64,000 nt of DNA from Planctomycetaceae bacterium (lineage in GTDB: Bacteria > Planctomycetota > Phycisphaerae > Tepidisphaerales > Tepidisphaeraceae), in assembly GCA_027487775.1 (NCBI GenBank), contig JAIYCY010000030.1, positions 124,001 to 188,000 of the forward strand. Reading direction: 5' to 3'. The position numbers were made by a program, and so were the translations under genes. Shown here piece by piece: positions 20,210 through 29,550 of this stretch (position 1 is the first letter of the stretch; each line of letters begins with the position of its first letter). The notes under the pieces were generated by a model. It did no database searches, was not told the origin of the DNA, and saw only the letters and a program-made list of their open reading frames with translations.

Positions 20210-23038
20210 TTAGCGAAGCGGGACTTCTTCATTCAGGACGCGCGGGCCGTCCAGTTCCGAGAGGCCTGAGCGGATCGATTCGATTGGCTGTCTGGGAGCT
20301 TCGAAGCGGTAGCGTTTGATGGTGGTTCGTCCGGGCGCCAGATCGTTGATGACGCGTTCCTGTCGCGCGACGCCCGGGCATTGAACGAAGGCGGTGAACT
20401 CAATGGGCGAGCGGCCGTAGTTGGTGACGACCTGCTGCACGAAGATTCGATCGCCGTCGCGGAATGCGAGAGTTTGCAGTCCAACGTCAGCGAGTCCGAG
20501 GGTGATGGTGACGGGTACGAGGAGTCGTTGTTCGCGTCCGCCTGCGATTCGGATTTCGGCGAGGAGCGTCTTTTCGCCAGCGAAGCTGTTAAGCGGGAAC
20601 TCAATCGAGAGGGGCATGCGGGCGGTTTCGCCTGGGTTGAGTGAGAATTGGTTGTCGGTGAGTTGAGTCGACCAGCCGCTCGGTCCGATGACGCGAATGC
20701 TGCCTGCGATGGCCTGTGGGAAGGAGTTGGTCAGACGGAGCTCACGTTGATGGGTCTTGAAGCTCGATTCGAGAAGCGGCTGATCGATGTTGACCGAAGC
20801 GCGGAGTCTCATGAGCGCGGCATCGACGCCCGAGATGAAGATCGGTTCGCTGCCAAGTGGGATGTCGACTTCGCCGGATCGTGGATAGGTTTCGGTGAGT
20901 CGTGTCGATTCGCCTTCGAGGTTGGTAAGAGTAGGTCGTCCTCCGAGCATGATGCGGATGACGGTGGAATCGCGTCGTACGGGTCCGTCGGGTCGCCAGA
21001 GGAGGACGATCCCATCGTCGCCTCGCTCGAAGAGCATGGCCTCGACCTGTGGCGCGAGTTTGACCCGGCCGCGATATTGTGCGCCAGCGAGCTGCGACAG
21101 GATCGCGCGATAGGTGGGCAGTAGTGGATCGGGATCGAGTCGCACGCGATCATTCGATCGACCGGTGGAGATCAGGCGAAATGGCAGCGGCAGATCGATA
21201 CGTTCGGCCCCGCTGGCGAGTGCGAAGGCGACGCGTCGTGCCAGATCGGATCTTTGTTGCTCCGCGCCGTAGATGGAGCGATCGATCGGCACGAGCGCAA
21301 GCCCGATGCGCGGGCCGTCCTGAGTGATGGACGAGATGGGAGCGTTGGGATCATTCGATGACGCGGCCGGGTTCGACTCCGCGTCGTCCTTCGTTGCGGA
21401 TGCGATGCTGGCGTAGAGGGGCAATTGTTCGGGCAGGATGCTGGGCGCGACGTTGAGCGAAAATCCGGTCGGTATGTGTGGATCAGCGCCGCGGACGTTT
21501 GGCGTTGAACGGGCGTCTCCGACGGTGACTGGCAACTCAGCCCACGCCGGCCAGGGGACGGACAGATCGGGCCTTCCGATGAGTTGATGAAACTCATCCG
21601 CGATGCGTCGATAGGCTTCCTGCATGGGCGCTTCGGACGCGAATCGCTCGGCATCTGCGTCGGCAAGCACCTGCCAGTGTGCGATCCTGCCGGCGTGCCG
21701 CGAGACGATGTAGGCGATTTGGGGCCGCCAGAGATCGGGCGAAGCGGTTGCCAGTTGCGACAAATCGCCTTGACCAAGGGTGGCGGCCAGTTGAGGCGGA
21801 ACACCGGTGAGACATGCTGTAACGGTGAGTCGCCGTGCTTCGAGCTGCATGGTGAGTCGGTCGAACGCTCGCGCGATCTGTTCCTGATCGATCGAGCCTT
21901 GTTGGCCCCAGACAGACAGTTTTAGTCTCCCGGCGCCGAGTGCGACGGCAACATCGGAGAGTCCTTCCCATGCGCGATGATCGAGCGCGGTCGCGTCGAG
22001 TCCGAGCCTGGAGTCGGCGGTCACTCCGGTTCTTGCAGGGAGACGAACCACCGAAAGCGTCTCGCTCGCAAGCGTTGTGCCGCGACTGTCGACTGATACG
22101 TCGACGCGATACCACCCGGCGCGATCGAGGGGCAAATCGATCTGCCCGAGCAGTTGGGTGGAGATGGCACCGGCGGCCATCTCGATGGGGCCGTTGCTTT
22201 CGTACACCAGATTGTCACTTGCATCAAAGACTCTTGCGATTGCGCGCAGATCATGTGTCACGCGATCGCGCAGCTCGACCGTCAGACGCATGGGCTTGTC
22301 ATGGTCGAAGAGATTGCCCGGCGTGTCTGTGCGAATGTCGATGCGTGGGGATTGGACGATCCGCAGGTCGTCAAACCATGCGGATCCTCGGATGTCTTCG
22401 AGAAAGACGTCGCGATTTCCCAGACGCGAAAGGCCGAGCCGGGCGGGTTGTTCGAGGCCGATCTCGACGACGAGCCAGCGCGCCTTGCGGGATTGCACGA
22501 GCAATTCGATGCTGATCGTTTTCCACTCGTCGGGTTGATATTCCTTTGGTTTTTCGCTGACGAAGGGTGTGGATTGTGTGCGTGAGCCTTCAATCGGCAC
22601 GCCTGCTTCGTCGGCAAGCCATGCGGTGAGCGTTGCTCTGGCGTACTCAAGTTGGGTTGTCTTGACCCGTACGGACAATCGATAGAGTGCATCATGAAAG
22701 ACGGGGATGACTCCGCTGGGATAGCGATAGACGACGCTACCGCCGTTAAGGTCCATGCGGTAGCTGAATCGTCCTTCGGCTGCGGTGGTCGAATCGAATC
22801 TCCCGTTGACGTAGTGAGGCAGTCCCGGGCCTTCGACCTTTTCCCATCCGATGGGGATGTCTTCGAGGTTTCCGCGGGGCCTTTCTTCGAAGTCGAATCC
22901 GCGTACGACGCGTTCTGCGTTGCTGGCTGTGCGGAGCGATGGATCGGCAGGGCTGGCGGTTGTACCGACCTGAGCGCGTGCGAGCCCGAGCCAGTTCAAG
23001 GCGAGCACCATACCAAGAGCGATCGGAAGAAGTCGCAT
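20210..23038 (-). CDS. Large secreted protein with jelly-roll and TIM-barrel-like regions, unknown function
   Basis: This 942-residue protein has a signal peptide (MRLLPIALGMVLALNWLGLARA). Residues ~50-230 look like a carbohydrate-binding jelly roll (VRGFDFEERP, FSYRMDLNGG, SAWFDDLRIVQSP). Residues ~235-340 resemble an Ig-like domain. Residues ~350-700 have alternating strands and helices and a phrase (HAGRIAHWQVLADADAERFA) like the acid/base strand of GH39/GH5 barrels, where N-E is usual; here it reads A-D, so catalysis is doubtful. Residues ~745-930 form two beta domains, the last like an NPCBM-associated NEW3 module. It follows the exporter gene in the downstream direction. Confidence 0.7.
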   Translation of the reverse strand: MRLLPIALGMVLALNWLGLARAQVGTTASPADPSLRTASNAERVVRGFDFEERPRGNLEDIPIGWEKVEGPGLPHYVNGRFDSTTAAEGRFSYRMDLNGGSVVYRYPSGVIPVFHDALYRLSVRVKTTQLEYARATLTAWLADEAGVPIEGSRTQSTPFVSEKPKEYQPDEWKTISIELLVQSRKARWLVVEIGLEQPARLGLSRLGNRDVFLEDIRGSAWFDDLRIVQSPRIDIRTDTPGNLFDHDKPMRLTVELRDRVTHDLRAIARVFDASDNLVYESNGPIEMAAGAISTQLLGQIDLPLDRAGWYRVDVSVDSRGTTLASETLSVVRLPARTGVTADSRLGLDATALDHRAWEGLSDVAVALGAGRLKLSVWGQQGSIDQEQIARAFDRLTMQLEARRLTVTACLTGVPPQLAATLGQGDLSQLATASPDLWRPQIAYIVSRHAGRIAHWQVLADADAERFASEAPMQEAYRRIADEFHQLIGRPDLSVPWPAWAELPVTVGDARSTPNVRGADPHIPTGFSLNVAPSILPEQLPLYASIASATKDDAESNPAASSNDPNAPISSITQDGPRIGLALVPIDRSIYGAEQQRSDLARRVAFALASGAERIDLPLPFRLISTGRSNDRVRLDPDPLLPTYRAILSQLAGAQYRGRVKLAPQVEAMLFERGDDGIVLLWRPDGPVRRDSTVIRIMLGGRPTLTNLEGESTRLTETYPRSGEVDIPLGSEPIFISGVDAALMRLRASVNIDQPLLESSFKTHQRELRLTNSFPQAIAGSIRVIGPSGWSTQLTDNQFSLNPGETARMPLSIEFPLNSFAGEKTLLAEIRIAGGREQRLLVPVTITLGLADVGLQTLAFRDGDRIFVQQVVTNYGRSPIEFTAFVQCPGVARQERVINDLAPGRTTIKRYRFEAPRQPIESIRSGLSELDGPRVLNEEVPLR

Positions 23039-23170
23039 CCGTTCGATTTATCGGTCGAGCGGTCGGGATTTCATGAAAGGTACAATGGATGGGGTACGAC
23101 CGGCAGTCGCTCGCAAGCGATTGCCGGCCGTGATGGGCATTTTGGCCTGCTGTGGATCCAGAGACGAAGG

Positions 23171-23252
23171 ATCAGCGACGCCGAAGTGCGAGCAATCCTG
23201 CTCCAGCGAGCAGTTCGAGGGTTGCGGGTTCGGGGACGATGGTAAAACGGAC
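23171..23252 (-). pseudogene. Orphan PEP-CTERM tail
   Basis: The minus strand encodes TIVPEPATLELLAGAGLLAL plus RRR and a stop at 23171: a full PEP-CTERM sorting signal with no protein in front. The frame is closed by TGA at 23255-23253, seven codons before the PEP motif. This is the stump of a deleted or frameshifted surface-protein gene. Confidence 0.75.
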
Positions 23253-23731
23253 TCATCCGCTTCACGATTTCGCATGGCAAAGTCGAGAAGACCGGGGCCG
23301 CTGAAGATACCAAAGGCTCGAACGCTTCACGGCGTGATGATGGCTACGCATCGAATGGTGCGGGAAGAAATCACGACCGTGTATCTCAGGTCGCGTGCGT
23401 TCGGTCATCGGAATATGCTGCGCGAGCGTGCAAAACGTGGTGCGTCAGCACGTCGGAACGCGTGACTGAGCGCGCAGAATCGGATGATGTCGCTGCATCG
23501 GGCGGACGTGCGCGTCGGACGTGATTGGGCGTGATGTGGATTTTTGGGTCAGAATCGGGGTTGGACAAAAAAAGATGGGTCCTGCGCTGCGCGGGTGCGG
23601 ACGCATTCGCGCAGCGCGCCTGTTAAGTTGGAGGCGTCGCATGGCAATTCTCGAAACCTCTCGCGCCGAGTTAAGAATGGTAGTGATTTGGAATACCGTG
23701 CTGGCGGGGTGATCTGATAGGATGGGCGGGT
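23253..23731. other. Gene-poor gap carrying one palindromic element
   Basis: No credible gene is seen. Short open frames on both strands have composition unlike protein and no ribosome-binding site. The gap holds the 34-nt palindromic element at 23584-23617, with an A-run (23576-23570 region) just before it. It separates the PEP-CTERM stump from the small membrane-protein gene. Confidence 0.5.
23584..23617. repeat. 34-nt palindromic element, copy 1
   Basis: Arms GCGCTGCGCG (23584-23593) and CGCGCAGCGC (23608-23617) are perfect complements around a 14-nt loop, GGTGCGGACGCATT. A second copy at 54688-54721 has identical arms and the same loop length, with 10 of 14 loop bases equal. It lies about 115 bp before a gene start. 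No T-tract follows. Confidence 0.75.
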
Positions 23732-24124
23732 ATGGAGTTTCTCAAAAGCGCGGGCGGCAAAGTCGTAGGCGGGCTGGTGGCGCTGGTGGTGGTGGCCGCC
23801 GCGATCGCGTGGTTTCAGGCTTCGCCGGAGAGTCGAGAGCGATGGGTGGGGACATTCGGTCGCGGGCTTGGCTGGACACTGATCGCGTTGGCGGTCCCGT
23901 GGGTGAGTTATCCGTTGATCGCGTGGGTGAAGGAGAAGCGATCGAATCTTGCGGGCGTGATTCTGGTGGGGTCGCTGACGATTCTGGAGGCGCTGGCGTT
24001 GCTGTGGATGTTCGATTTTACGATCCGAGGGACGCTGGGGTGGACGTTTTTTGGAGCGGGGATTTTGATTGCGGGTGTTTACAACACATTTGCGTGCGAC
24101 TTTATCGCATCGAAGATCGGCTGA
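23732..24124 (+). CDS. Small four-span membrane protein, unknown
   Basis: This 130-residue protein has hydrophobic stretches near residues 11-28, 42-64, 72-93 and 100-122. Charged loops include SPESRERW and KEKR. It has no conserved catalytic residue I recognise. It precedes dapF by 102 bp in the same direction but has no evident functional link. A membrane-integral role is all that can be said. Confidence 0.7.
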   Translation: MEFLKSAGGKVVGGLVALVVVAAAIAWFQASPESRERWVGTFGRGLGWTLIALAVPWVSYPLIAWVKEKRSNLAGVILVGSLTILEALALLWMFDFTIRGTLGWTFFGAGILIAGVYNTFACDFIASKIG

Positions 24125-24226
24125 GATCATTCTCTGATTTCTGTTCCGCAGGGATGCCGTCGATCGTGGTGATGATGGCGTGTGGTGAGGTTCACGTTCT
24201 GGGTTCAACTTTGGTAGGGTAAAGCA

Positions 24227-25093
24227 ATGCGATTCACCAAAATGCACGGTCTGGGCAATGATTACATCTACGTTGACGCGAGCAAGGAGAAAGTCGCCGA
24301 CCCGGCGGGTCTGGCGCGAGCGATCAGTCACCGACATTACGGCGTAGGCTCGGACGGTTTGATCCTGATTCTGCCGAGCGATCGGGCCGACGTGCGCATG
24401 CGCATGTTCAACGCCGACGGCTCGGAAGGTGAGATGTGTGGCAACGGCGTGCGTTGCGTCGCGAAATATGCCTTTGATCATGGTTTGTCGAAATCGAATC
24501 CGATGCGCGTCGAGACGGGTCGAGGTGTGCTGAGTCTGCAGTTGGAGGTGCATGCTGGGAAGGTTCAGCGCGCGACGGTGGACATGGACGAGCCGATGTT
24601 CGGGATGCAGGCGGTCGGTGCGGTACAGGGTGCGATGGGTCGTAACGCGCTATTCAAGAAAGAGACGGAAGCCGCATACGCACTGGCGTATGAGGTGGGT
24701 GGGCATCATTTGGAAGCGCACTTGGTGTCGATGGGGAATCCGCACGCGGTCTTTTTTACTGACAACGTCGACGCGATTGATCTGCTGACGCACGGGCCGA
24801 AACTGGAGACGTATGCGGGTTTTCCCGGGCGGATCAACGTGCACTTTGCGCAGGTGGTTTCGCCGGGGCACATCAAGATGCGGACGTGGGAGCGTGGGAG
24901 CGGCGTGACGCTGGCGTGTGGGACGGGCGCATGCGCGGTGGTTGCGGCGGCGGTGCTGGCGAAGAAATCGGCGCGGCGTGTGAAGGTGACGCTGCCGGGC
25001 GGAGATTTAGAGATTCATTGGGACGAGACGGGCAACCACGTCTTCATGACCGGTCCGGCGGTGGAGATCTTCAGCGGTGATTGGCCGGCGTGA
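24227..25093 (+). CDS. dapF: Diaminopimelate epimerase
   Basis: DapF converts LL- to meso-diaminopimelate for lysine and peptidoglycan synthesis. The 288 residues contain both catalytic cysteines: Cys71 in NADGSEGEMCGNGVRC and Cys231 in VTLACGTGACA. Also present are GNDYIYVD near the start and VSMGNPHAVFF. Length is typical (270-290). It is a cytoplasmic two-domain enzyme with pseudo-twofold symmetry. It is evidence that this organism makes DAP-type peptidoglycan or at least lysine by this route, which matches the amidase gene nearby. Confidence 0.97.
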   Translation: MRFTKMHGLGNDYIYVDASKEKVADPAGLARAISHRHYGVGSDGLILILPSDRADVRMRMFNADGSEGEMCGNGVRCVAKYAFDHGLSKSNPMRVETGRGVLSLQLEVHAGKVQRATVDMDEPMFGMQAVGAVQGAMGRNALFKKETEAAYALAYEVGGHHLEAHLVSMGNPHAVFFTDNVDAIDLLTHGPKLETYAGFPGRINVHFAQVVSPGHIKMRTWERGSGVTLACGTGACAVVAAAVLAKKSARRVKVTLPGGDLEIHWDETGNHVFMTGPAVEIFSGDWPA

Positions 25094-25127
25094 GCGAATG
25101 GTTGTGGTCGCGGCTTGTCGATGGATG

Positions 25128-25985
25128 TCATGCATTGGTGTTCAGGCATCGATAAGCGTCTGCGAGCAGCAGGAGCGAGACGTCGTCCATGGCGGCGGGT
25201 TGTTGAATGCCGGCGGCGTGCAGCATCAGATCGACGAGCGTCCAGCCGTCGGGATGTGTGAGCAGTGCGTGGATCGCCCACGGTTGGCCGCTCGCGTGGT
25301 CGGGTTGGACTTCATTGACGACGTACGTGGAAGCTTCGAGGACGACCTGTTGCAGTCGAGCGTCCTTGCTTTGGTGTGCCCAGGTTGCAGCGGCGTGCAG
25401 GAGGATGATTTCGTGATACCAGAGCGGTTCGGGATTGTCGGCGGAATCGAATCGGACGAATCGCCCGCGGACGACGGAGTCGACGAATCGGCTTCGTTCG
25501 TTTGAATCGTTGCGGAGGATCGCGTCCCAGATCCATTCGGTCGCGGCGGCTGCGTGATGTGCGTGGATCGGAAATTCCAGGGCGCGATGATGCAGTGGAT
25601 TGGACGAATCGACGCGAGGTGAGTTGGGAGCGATCGTGTGCTGGACGAATCGCGCGATGCCCCGGTAAGCCTCGCGAGCGTGGCCGAGTCCGTCGATGAC
25701 CCGTGTGTTGGCAGAGACGCTTGGGACGGGTGTCGATGGTTTGCCCAGGGCGAGCTGAATCATCGCGCGTGTGTAGGGCCGAATCGATTGATCGCCGGGA
25801 CGTAGGATGATCGACGGATGCGCGTACGCATCGCGCGCGAGTGAATGAGACGAGCGATCGGCGATGGTCGCGGCAGCATGGTGATTGCGATCATGAGGCT
25901 CGGAGTCAACGTGCGTATCGAGCGACAGAAGTAGCGCGGAGCGAATGAGCTGAACGTATCGAAGTGTGATATCGAGAGTCTTCAC
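25128..25985 (-). CDS. Unknown protein coupled to the surface amidase
   Basis: This 285-residue protein has no family I recognise and no signal peptide or membrane span. It is rich in Ala, His and Asp and looks mostly helical. A His-rich stretch (HHRALEFPIHAHHAAAATEW) lies near residues 135-155, and a helix-pair pattern recurs (IILLHAAATWAHQS, LVDLMLHAAG), hinting at an alpha-toroid or TPR-like scaffold. Its GTG start overlaps the amidase stop (GTGA, 25982-25985), so translation is coupled to the amidase. A role in cell-wall processing is inferred from that alone. Confidence 0.6.
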   Translation of the reverse strand: MKTLDITLRYVQLIRSALLLSLDTHVDSEPHDRNHHAAATIADRSSHSLARDAYAHPSIILRPGDQSIRPYTRAMIQLALGKPSTPVPSVSANTRVIDGLGHAREAYRGIARFVQHTIAPNSPRVDSSNPLHHRALEFPIHAHHAAAATEWIWDAILRNDSNERSRFVDSVVRGRFVRFDSADNPEPLWYHEIILLHAAATWAHQSKDARLQQVVLEASTYVVNEVQPDHASGQPWAIHALLTHPDGWTLVDLMLHAAGIQQPAAMDDVSLLLLADAYRCLNTNA

Positions 25986-28504
25986 GCGAGAATACTAGGC
26001 GGTTCGCCGATGGAGAGTGTCTCATTGACGCGCGAGTCCTGGCGGGTGACGTCGGAGCGATCGAGGCCGGTGCCGCCGATTTGGAAGAAGTAATCGATGC
26101 GTACGGGTCGGAAGCCGAAGAACCGAAGGACGCGTGACATGACCGCATTTCGATTGGCGGAGGAGGTGATGGTTTCGAAGGGGAAGCCCATGAGGACGGT
26201 CTTGGTCGCGTTGGTCTGCGACGTGACGACCGCACCGCCTCCCGTGCCGCCGGAGTAGTTCATGGCGACGGACGCGCCCGCCGCTGCGGCGAGTCGGTCG
26301 GGGAAGTCGACGTTGTAGAACTGTTGTCCGTTGTCGAAGGTGAGATTGATGCCAGAGAGGATTCCGCTGGAAAGTCCTGCGGTGTTGTAGGTGTTGGCAT
26401 CGTCGCCGACGTAGGAGGCTTTGAAGGTGCTGCTGAACCAGCTTGAAGCGACCCCCAGGCCTGAGAGTTCGAATCCGATTTCCGAGCCGCTGGCCATGAG
26501 CTTTCCGCCGGCGTTGAGGTAGTTGGTGATGAGTGTTCGTTCGGTGGAATCGAAGGTTCGGTCAGCGCTGGATTCTTCGCCGACATGCCAGATGACAGCG
26601 GCATAGTCGGTGAGTCTGACTGTACCGCTGATCACAGAGTCGTTGCTGGTCGAGTCGTAACCGACCAGGACATCAGAGAAGGATCGGATGGCGGTAGCAT
26701 GTTGCACGACGTAGTCAAAGCTGTTGGAGAAAAGTGGGCGGACGCGATCGAAAGTGGTCAGCGTTCCGCCGGTGATGCCTGCATAGGTTCCGGTGATGCG
26801 CATGGATTGTCTGACGTTGAGAGAGCGATCAAAGCGATCGAATCCGTTGACGATGAGCACGCGTCCGATGCGACGATCACCGGCGCGACCTGCGACGACG
26901 AGGCTGGGCGCGGAGGCTCCGCCGCTGTTTTGGGCGATGACGCGGAAGAACGCTCCGTTCTGACCGATTTGGTTTGCGGGGATGGTGTAGCTTCGCGCGG
27001 TCGATCCGCCGGGCACGACGATTCCGCCGTCAAAGCCGTAGCCGTTGAAAGAGCTTTGGACGCGATAAGACGTTGGGGTTCCGCCGAAGACGCCGGTGGT
27101 GGGCGCGTCCCATCGGACGATGAGGTTGCCGGAGCGATCGGCTTCGGTTCTGACGTTGCGTGGTGCATCGGGCGCGAAGGCGAGTGTCGATCCGCCGAAC
27201 TGATTGAAGTAGCGGATGGTGCCTTGAGCAGCGCTCCAGCCGACGCGATCACGTGCGAATGGTCCGCGTAGGAGGTTTGCATCATCGACGTTGTCGTGGA
27301 AGGCGACTTCGATGATGGTGGCGTCGAATTCGTTGCCGTTGACGCTGCCGTTGATTTCGCCGTATGCGAAACTGGAGCTGTTGAAGGTGAGATTGGTTCG
27401 ATTGGGCCAGCCGGATTCGAGCGGCGGGCTTCCGAGGGCGACCATATCGTCGTTGATTTCCTTTGCGATGGTTTGAGCCCAGGTGAGTTGGTTGGTGGTG
27501 TTGGTCCCGGGGAATTGGCTGGGGTTGTTCCAGAGTGCGAGCGTACCGCGACCTCCGCCGGCGTTGGTGTGCCATCCGAGGTAGACACTTTGTCCGAAGG
27601 GCGCGGCGTTCATGTACGCGGCCCAGCGGAGTGGTGCGCCGACGGTTGCGGTTCCGTCGTCGGTACTGGTTCTCCAGTTGCTGCTGGCGACGCGTGTACC
27701 TGGCGCGGTCCAGCCAGCTGAGGCTTCGATCCAGTAGAGAGCGGCTTCATCTTCGCGGAGTTCGCCGCTCGTGCGTCCGGCTCGCGCGATGGAGCCGACG
27801 CCGTTTCCGAATCGCACGGCGTCCGCGATGATGGCAGATCCGGCCGTTGAGGATTCGTTGCTGACCTCAACGCGACCGGTTGTCCCGGCGTTGAAGTGAT
27901 ACATGCCAAGGTAAACCCATCCGCGTCCGACCCGTTGATGGTTCACTTTCACTTCTGTGGCACCGCCCGAGTGCACGACGCGATAGAGTTGATCTGCCGC
28001 GCGATTGCTGCCGGTGAGCGCCCAAGCGTAGACCGGATAAAAACCTGCAGAAGGAATGTTGGGCGTGAATTGAGCGACGGCGGTTTCTGTGAGTGTGCTG
28101 GTCGCGACACGATAGCTGGCGCCCGATCCGTCAGTGGTGCTGAAATAAGGCGTGCTTCCGCCGACGCTCCACGATCCTGTGAAAGTCGCGTTGATGTTAT
28201 CGACGATCACTTCATTGCGTTGGTTCCCAACGGGACGCATGGGAACAACGGTCGCGCCCGCGCGCCAGAGATAGTCTGCATAGGAAAGGAGCTGATCCTG
28301 ATTCCCGAAATCTTCGACGATCTGATTGTTGTTACCGCGCTGAGTCGACCACACACCCGCGCCGTCGGCGTTCAATCCGTGTCCGGCAGAGGTGTAAACG
28401 ATCTTGCCCGTGAGCGGTCCGACGGGTTGCTCTGCGACGGTTCCGAAGACCGAAGACAAGAGTCGTCGCTGCTCCAGCGATTCGATGCGCGGCGGTCGAT
28501 TCAT
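25982..28504 (-). CDS. Surface N-acetylmuramoyl-L-alanine amidase (Amidase_3) with Golvesin-like and FN3 domains
   Basis: This 840-residue protein starts MNRPPRIESLEQRRLLSS, an LEPR-XLL-type export motif, so ATG 28504 is preferred over 28585. The Amidase_3 zinc ligands are split: SAGHG (~residue 42), ELREDEAALYWIE (Glu), LGWHTNAGG (His) and IIEVAFHDN (catalytic Glu). Between the first and second motif is an inserted Golvesin/Xly-type beta domain (GFYPVYAWAL, VNHQRVGRGWVYLG). A fibronectin-III region follows (~470-560: APRNVRTEADRSGNLIVRWD) and then a C-terminal domain with a glutamine-amidotransferase-like layout (VLIVNGFDRFDRS, YAAVIWHVGEES). Probably cleaves peptidoglycan stems. Confidence 0.82.
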   Translation of the reverse strand: MNRPPRIESLEQRRLLSSVFGTVAEQPVGPLTGKIVYTSAGHGLNADGAGVWSTQRGNNNQIVEDFGNQDQLLSYADYLWRAGATVVPMRPVGNQRNEVIVDNINATFTGSWSVGGSTPYFSTTDGSGASYRVATSTLTETAVAQFTPNIPSAGFYPVYAWALTGSNRAADQLYRVVHSGGATEVKVNHQRVGRGWVYLGMYHFNAGTTGRVEVSNESSTAGSAIIADAVRFGNGVGSIARAGRTSGELREDEAALYWIEASAGWTAPGTRVASSNWRTSTDDGTATVGAPLRWAAYMNAAPFGQSVYLGWHTNAGGGRGTLALWNNPSQFPGTNTTNQLTWAQTIAKEINDDMVALGSPPLESGWPNRTNLTFNSSSFAYGEINGSVNGNEFDATIIEVAFHDNVDDANLLRGPFARDRVGWSAAQGTIRYFNQFGGSTLAFAPDAPRNVRTEADRSGNLIVRWDAPTTGVFGGTPTSYRVQSSFNGYGFDGGIVVPGGSTARSYTIPANQIGQNGAFFRVIAQNSGGASAPSLVVAGRAGDRRIGRVLIVNGFDRFDRSLNVRQSMRITGTYAGITGGTLTTFDRVRPLFSNSFDYVVQHATAIRSFSDVLVGYDSTSNDSVISGTVRLTDYAAVIWHVGEESSADRTFDSTERTLITNYLNAGGKLMASGSEIGFELSGLGVASSWFSSTFKASYVGDDANTYNTAGLSSGILSGINLTFDNGQQFYNVDFPDRLAAAAGASVAMNYSGGTGGGAVVTSQTNATKTVLMGFPFETITSSANRNAVMSRVLRFFGFRPVRIDYFFQIGGTGLDRSDVTRQDSRVNETLSIGEPPSILA

Positions 28505-28749
28505 GTATTCTAGAATATCGAGCCGTCCTGATACTGTCATCGAAAATCTCGTGCACGAAGCGGTTTCTCGTCCGATATCGATCAAGTGGGGCCGTCGTTG
28601 ATGCCAGTTTCAACGGATATCGGGTCAGCGAGTTGAGATCGGGGGCTTGATCTTCGAATGAGGCTTTTGCGTTGACAGGTTTGAAGCCGAGGTTTAGCGT
28701 TTGGCGATTGTCAGCGTGTTCGCCGCACGCATAGCCGGATGTGTTTCGT

Positions 28750-29508
28750 ATGCCGCAGGTTCTCAGTGCCGAGCAACGCAAGATCGCCGAAGACGCCCTC
28801 GGCTATTGCTTTAAGAACGAAGCGCTTCTGACCGAGGCGTTGACGCACGCGTCGATTGCGGACAATCGACTTCATTCGAATGAGCGGATGGAATTTTTGG
28901 GCGATGCGGTGCTGGACCTGATCGTTTGTCACGACATCTACGCGCGTTTTCCGACGTTTCCAGAAGGTGAATTGACGAAGTTGAAGAGCGCGGTGGTGAG
29001 TCGAAAGACGTGCGCCGAGGTATCGCGCGAGCTTGGGATCGATCGACTGCTGATCATCGGGAAGGGGATCAGCAACCGGCAGCAGATTCCGCATTCGTTG
29101 TCGGCGGCGGTGTATGAATCCATCGTTGCTGCGATTTATCTTGACGGCGGATATCTGCCGGCGAGCGAGTTTGTGTTGCGGACGATGACGCCGAAGATCA
29201 TTTCGATCAGCAACAATCTAAGTCAGCAGAATTTCAAGGCGATGCTGCAGCAGCACGCCCAAGGCCAACTCGGCGCGACGCCGATTTACGAGTTGCTGGA
29301 TGAGAAGGGTCCGGATCACAGCAAGTGCTTTGAGATTTGTGTCAACTTGAACGGTCGACGATTCGAAAGTGCATGGGGCATCAACAAGAAACTCGCCGAG
29401 CAGAAGGCTGCGGTCGTGGCGCTTCGCGAACTGGGCATTCTTTCAGAGTCGGAGACCGAGTCGGCGCTGGAATCGGTCGGGAGCGTCGAGCCTCAATTCA
29501 TCGATTGA
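28750..29508 (+). CDS. rnc: Ribonuclease III
   Basis: RNase III cleaves double-stranded RNA in rRNA and mRNA processing. The signature NERMEFLGDAVLDL (metal-binding Glu and Asp) lies near residue 45 and the second acidic pair near ESIVAAIYLDGG. Residues ~155-235 are a dsRNA-binding domain (NFKAMLQQHAQGQL, KCFEICVNLNGRRFE, KKLAEQKAAVVAL). ATG 28750 or GTG 28741 could be the start, and neither has a clear Shine-Dalgarno. Length (252) is usual. It is divergent from the amidase operon. Confidence 0.95.
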   Translation: MPQVLSAEQRKIAEDALGYCFKNEALLTEALTHASIADNRLHSNERMEFLGDAVLDLIVCHDIYARFPTFPEGELTKLKSAVVSRKTCAEVSRELGIDRLLIIGKGISNRQQIPHSLSAAVYESIVAAIYLDGGYLPASEFVLRTMTPKIISISNNLSQQNFKAMLQQHAQGQLGATPIYELLDEKGPDHSKCFEICVNLNGRRFESAWGINKKLAEQKAAVVALRELGILSESETESALESVGSVEPQFID

Positions 29509-29550
29509 TGGGCCGATCTTTGATTCAAGAGTCCATCCGTATGCAGAAGA

